In this document: piece by piece, positions 61,310 through 64,000 of the stretch
How the letters are laid out: every line of letters starts with the position of its first letter
How positions within the stretch are numbered: the stretch's first letter is position 1
Source of the DNA: Nitrospirales bacterium LBB_01
Lineage (GTDB): Bacteria > Nitrospirota > Thermodesulfovibrionia > Thermodesulfovibrionales > Magnetobacteriaceae
NCBI GenBank assembly: GCA_004376055.2
Contig: CP049016.1
Location: 1,240,001-1,304,000 of the forward strand
Direction: 5' to 3'
Length of the DNA: 64,000 nucleotides
Made by a program: the position numbers and the translations under genes
Notes under the pieces: model-generated
Database searches by the model: none
Told to the model about the DNA's origin: nothing
Seen by the model: only the letters and a program-made list of their open reading frames with translations

Positions 61310-62689
61310 ATGAGCTTAGATATTTTGTTTGTTAGTCCATCCCTAAACTGGCAAACCGATTTAGAAACAAAAATCTCTATGAGAGTGGACCCGGATATCC
61401 CCAACCAAGAGACACCTAATGTCGGTATAGGGTATCTGCTCTCATCGGCAAAGAAATATGGAATTAAGGCCGAGTTTGTGGATATGATAGCCGGAGGCGT
61501 CTCGGTTGAGTCGCTTGTGGAGATGGTTAAAAAGAAGTCTCCCAAAGTAGTAGGGTTTACGGCATTTACCGAAAAGGTAAAGATGGCCGCTCATTTGGCA
61601 AAGGCCGTTAAAGATTCAAATAGAAACATTTTGACCTGTGTGGGGGGCCCTCATGCTATCGCTATACCGAAGGAGACCCTGGAGGAGTTTGATTCTTTTG
61701 ATTTTGCCATCTCAGGCGAGGGTGAAAGTTTACTGCCAAAAATAGCCGCTGCAAACACTCTGGACGATCTGAGGAATATCAAGGGAATAGTCACAAGAGA
61801 AAGCACAATAACTGAGCCGCTCTATGACGAAAATATTGAAACCCTGCCGTTTCCCGACTGGGATAGTTTTGACTTAAGTAAATACCTCGGAACGTTTCCC
61901 CATAGAACAAAACTGGAGCTTCCCATAATAACCTCAAGGGGATGTCCGTTTCAGTGCGTGTTTTGCTGCAAGGCTCTTGGTTCGGCTCAAAGAAGACGTT
62001 CCGTAGCGTCGGTTATGAGCGAGATTAAGTACAACATAGAACACTACGGATGCGAGTCTATTGCATTTTTGGATGAAACCTTTATTCTGCAAAGCGGCTG
62101 GGCTAATGAGTTTTTCTCGGAAATGAAAAAGACGGGAATTAACAAAAAAGTGTCATGGTCGTGTTCAATCAGAGTGAGCAATGCGTCCTTTTCTCTGTTG
62201 TCACAGATGAAAGAAGCGGGCTGCTATTATATTTTCTTTGGAATAGAGAGCGCCGATGACAATATCTTAAAAATAATGAAAAAAGGCATTACGGTCAGAC
62301 AAATCAAAGACGCCGTGGAAAACGCCAAAAAAGCCGGCATAATTCCTGTGGGGCCGTTTATTATAGGAATGCCCGGGGATACTGTGGAGACTACCTACAA
62401 GGCGATAGAGTTAGGCAAAGAGCTGGACCTGTATTCTATTACATTTCCTATAGCAACCCCGTTTCCTAAAACCGAGCTCAGGGAGATGGCCTTAAGAAAC
62501 GAATATGGAATGCGCATTCTTTCCAACGATTGGGCGCTCTACGGCAAGCAAATTACACCCGTGCTTGAGTCAGACGATTTCTCCGCCCAAAAAAGGCTTG
62601 ACATGCAAAAGACAGCCTACGATCACTTTCCGAAAAAGAGAATGGACGACTATTTAAAACATCTGCGGGATGCCGGCTACCCTTTTTAA
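61310..62689 (+). CDS. B12-binding-domain radical SAM protein
   Basis: 459 residues. The N-terminal ~150 residues look like a cobalamin-binding domain (VGFTAFTEKV, CVGGPHAIAIP, AISGEGESLL). GCPFQCVFC gives Cys212, 216, 219. GMPGDTVETT is a usual C-terminal segment. Probably acts on a sugar or lipid made by the neighbouring genes. Confidence 0.9.
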   Translation: MSLDILFVSPSLNWQTDLETKISMRVDPDIPNQETPNVGIGYLLSSAKKYGIKAEFVDMIAGGVSVESLVEMVKKKSPKVVGFTAFTEKVKMAAHLAKAVKDSNRNILTCVGGPHAIAIPKETLEEFDSFDFAISGEGESLLPKIAAANTLDDLRNIKGIVTRESTITEPLYDENIETLPFPDWDSFDLSKYLGTFPHRTKLELPIITSRGCPFQCVFCCKALGSAQRRRSVASVMSEIKYNIEHYGCESIAFLDETFILQSGWANEFFSEMKKTGINKKVSWSCSIRVSNASFSLLSQMKEAGCYYIFFGIESADDNILKIMKKGITVRQIKDAVENAKKAGIIPVGPFIIGMPGDTVETTYKAIELGKELDLYSITFPIATPFPKTELREMALRNEYGMRILSNDWALYGKQITPVLESDDFSAQKRLDMQKTAYDHFPKKRMDDYLKHLRDAGYPF

Positions 62690-62763
62690 CTTGCAGCTTT
62701 GACATGTCCGCACTCACATTTACCCCACAGCTTGTCGTGGAAAACAACAAGGAAATATAAGAT

Positions 62764-63966
62764 ATGAATGAAAAAGATATAAAAGACATTCTTAAAAGAG
62801 GAAAACCGTGGCCAGAGGGAACTACCCTATGGGGAGTGGCTAACCTTGGAGCATGGTACACAGAGAGGGAGGTTGAGGCGGTAGTGAGCTCAATCCGCGA
62901 CTCTATGGACTGGCTGACGGGCTTTGGCCCAAACCCCAAAGAGATAGAAGAGTTTGAAAACGCCTTTGCCGCCTATATTGGCTGCCAGTATGCCGTAGCC
63001 CTTAACAGCTGCGGTACGGGACTGGATATCTCTGTAATGAGCCTAAATCTGGAGCCGGGAGACGAAATTATCTGCCCTGCCGTAAACTACAAAGCCGCAC
63101 ATCTATCCATCATAGGCTTTGGCGGCAAAGTAGTCTTTTGCGACATTGACCCCACAACGCTTAACGCAGACCCCGAAGACATTGAACGAAGAATTACCCC
63201 TAAAACCCGAGCGATTATGCCGGTTCACATGAACGGACTACCGGCCGATATTGACTCCATAATGGACGTCGCAGAGCGCCATCCACATCCTAAACACGGG
63301 CCTCTAAAGGTAATATTTGACGCAGCACGGTGCTGTGGAGCATCGTATAAGGACTCAAAAATAGGCGATAAGGGTTGGATGTCTGTCTTTAGCTTTCAAA
63401 CCCAAAAGTTCATTACAACCCTTGGCGAGGGCGGAATGCTCACCACAAACGATCCGCAAATAATAGAAAAGGTCAGAGAACTAAGACACTTTGGAGGAGA
63501 GGACGGCTGGGGCAGTAACTATAAAATGACAAAGGTTCAGGCTGCCGTAGGACTTGTGCAATTGGAGCGGCTTGATGAGATGAACGCACGGCGCAAAGAG
63601 GTTGCCCGCTATAGAACGGAGCTGCTTAAAGACAGCTCTGACCTGATTTTGCCTGCTGAGCCCCCGGGTTATGAGCACCTTTACTACCTATACAGCATGT
63701 TGACGCCAAAAGGGGACCAGCTGCGCGATAAACTGATGGAGGCGCTGGCTCAAAAGTATGGCATCATGTGCAGCGTTACAAACCCTCCTACGTATCAGAG
63801 GTGGTCCTACATCAGGCAGATGTGCGGCGACCCAAAACTCCCTGTCTCCGATGACGTCGGAGCACGGCTTATCTGTCTTCCCATACATCCTCTGATGAGC
63901 ACAGAGATGAACGAATACGTCTGCGCTGCGCTCTTAAACGAATATCATGCGCTTAGACGGTTATGA
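62764..63966 (+). CDS. DegT/DnrJ/EryC1/StrS aminotransferase
   Basis: 400 residues. NSCGTGLDISVMSLNLEPGD, DAARCCGASYKDSKIG, SFQTQKFITTLGEGGML (PLP-binding Lys) are the family motifs. These enzymes aminate keto-sugars on nucleotide carriers. The 4-bp overlap (ATGA) with the next start suggests an operon continuing beyond the window. Confidence 0.92.
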   Translation: MNEKDIKDILKRGKPWPEGTTLWGVANLGAWYTEREVEAVVSSIRDSMDWLTGFGPNPKEIEEFENAFAAYIGCQYAVALNSCGTGLDISVMSLNLEPGDEIICPAVNYKAAHLSIIGFGGKVVFCDIDPTTLNADPEDIERRITPKTRAIMPVHMNGLPADIDSIMDVAERHPHPKHGPLKVIFDAARCCGASYKDSKIGDKGWMSVFSFQTQKFITTLGEGGMLTTNDPQIIEKVRELRHFGGEDGWGSNYKMTKVQAAVGLVQLERLDEMNARRKEVARYRTELLKDSSDLILPAEPPGYEHLYYLYSMLTPKGDQLRDKLMEALAQKYGIMCSVTNPPTYQRWSYIRQMCGDPKLPVSDDVGARLICLPIHPLMSTEMNEYVCAALLNEYHALRRL

Positions 63967-64000
63967 CCACAGATGAGTTAAAAGATTATCTGCAAAACGG
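63963..64000 (+). CDS. Start of a downstream gene (cut by the window edge)
   Basis: ATG at 63963 overlaps the aminotransferase stop and opens a frame reading MTTDELKDYLQN. Too short to identify. Confidence 0.45.
   Translation, partial: MTTDELKDYLQN

Overview
The window looks like the chromosome of a Gram-negative, moderately AT-rich environmental bacterium. The evidence is heptose and deoxy-sugar nucleotide genes, a BamE-like lipoprotein-type gene and a SurA/PpiD-like membrane chaperone. The style of the intergenic repeats, the many split or small toxin-antitoxin genes and the radical-SAM-rich glycan island would fit Nitrospirota or a neighbouring deltaproteobacterial-type lineage. That assignment is inference from gene content only; no rRNA gene or other decisive marker is present.

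Layout. 1-3.7 kb: a large glycosyltransferase with repeated Ig-like modules, cut by the window edge. 3.8-7.3 kb: glycolytic gap-pgk operon and a DUF1015 gene (minus strand). 7.7-12.8 kb: housekeeping run ftsH-folP-miaA-hfq-NUDIX-SurA-like. 12.8-15.05 kb: an AT-rich island with a zeta-like kinase and a ThsB-like TIR gene plus membrane partner, all three large genes carrying a lesion. 15.3-19.2 kb: cysE-cysS, a J-domain protein and a low-complexity protein. 19.7-36.9 kb: a surface-glycan island with a ParA-like ATPase, sulfotransferase, FkbM and other methyltransferases, a GT9 glycosyltransferase, a polytopic membrane protein and five radical SAM enzymes. 37-52 kb: sugar-nucleotide genes (RfaE2-like, RfbF, SDRs, HddA/HddC-like, split transketolases) interleaved with many toxin-antitoxin modules. 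53-64 kb: FkbH, acyl carrier protein, MaoC-SDR fusion, methyltransferases, a GNAT/DUF1778 pair, a glycosyltransferase, a B12-type radical SAM enzyme and a DegT aminotransferase.

How it fits together. Most of 20-64 kb reads as one large, repeatedly invaded polysaccharide/lipid-glycan biosynthesis region. Nucleotide-sugar makers, glycosyltransferases and decorating enzymes (sulfo-, methyl-, amino- and radical-SAM chemistry) are separated by small toxin-antitoxin pairs and short palindromic repeats.

The most unusual signal is the repeats. One family forms REPIN-like hairpin doublets (12 loci). A second is built from CGCAGAT units spaced about 10 bp apart. Each family also brackets, as a close inverted pair, one small nuclease-fold gene: a GIY-YIG gene at 50.0-50.4 kb (30-bp arms, 29/30 identical) and a GxxExxY gene at 40.5-41.0 kb (44-bp arms, 37/44 identical). 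This resembles RAYT/REP systems but with different nucleases. It is proposed here as a candidate mobile or repeat-dispersal system. The repeats also supply gene ends and stop codons, interrupt a PIN toxin gene, and one further repeat family is translated in frame inside an enzyme.
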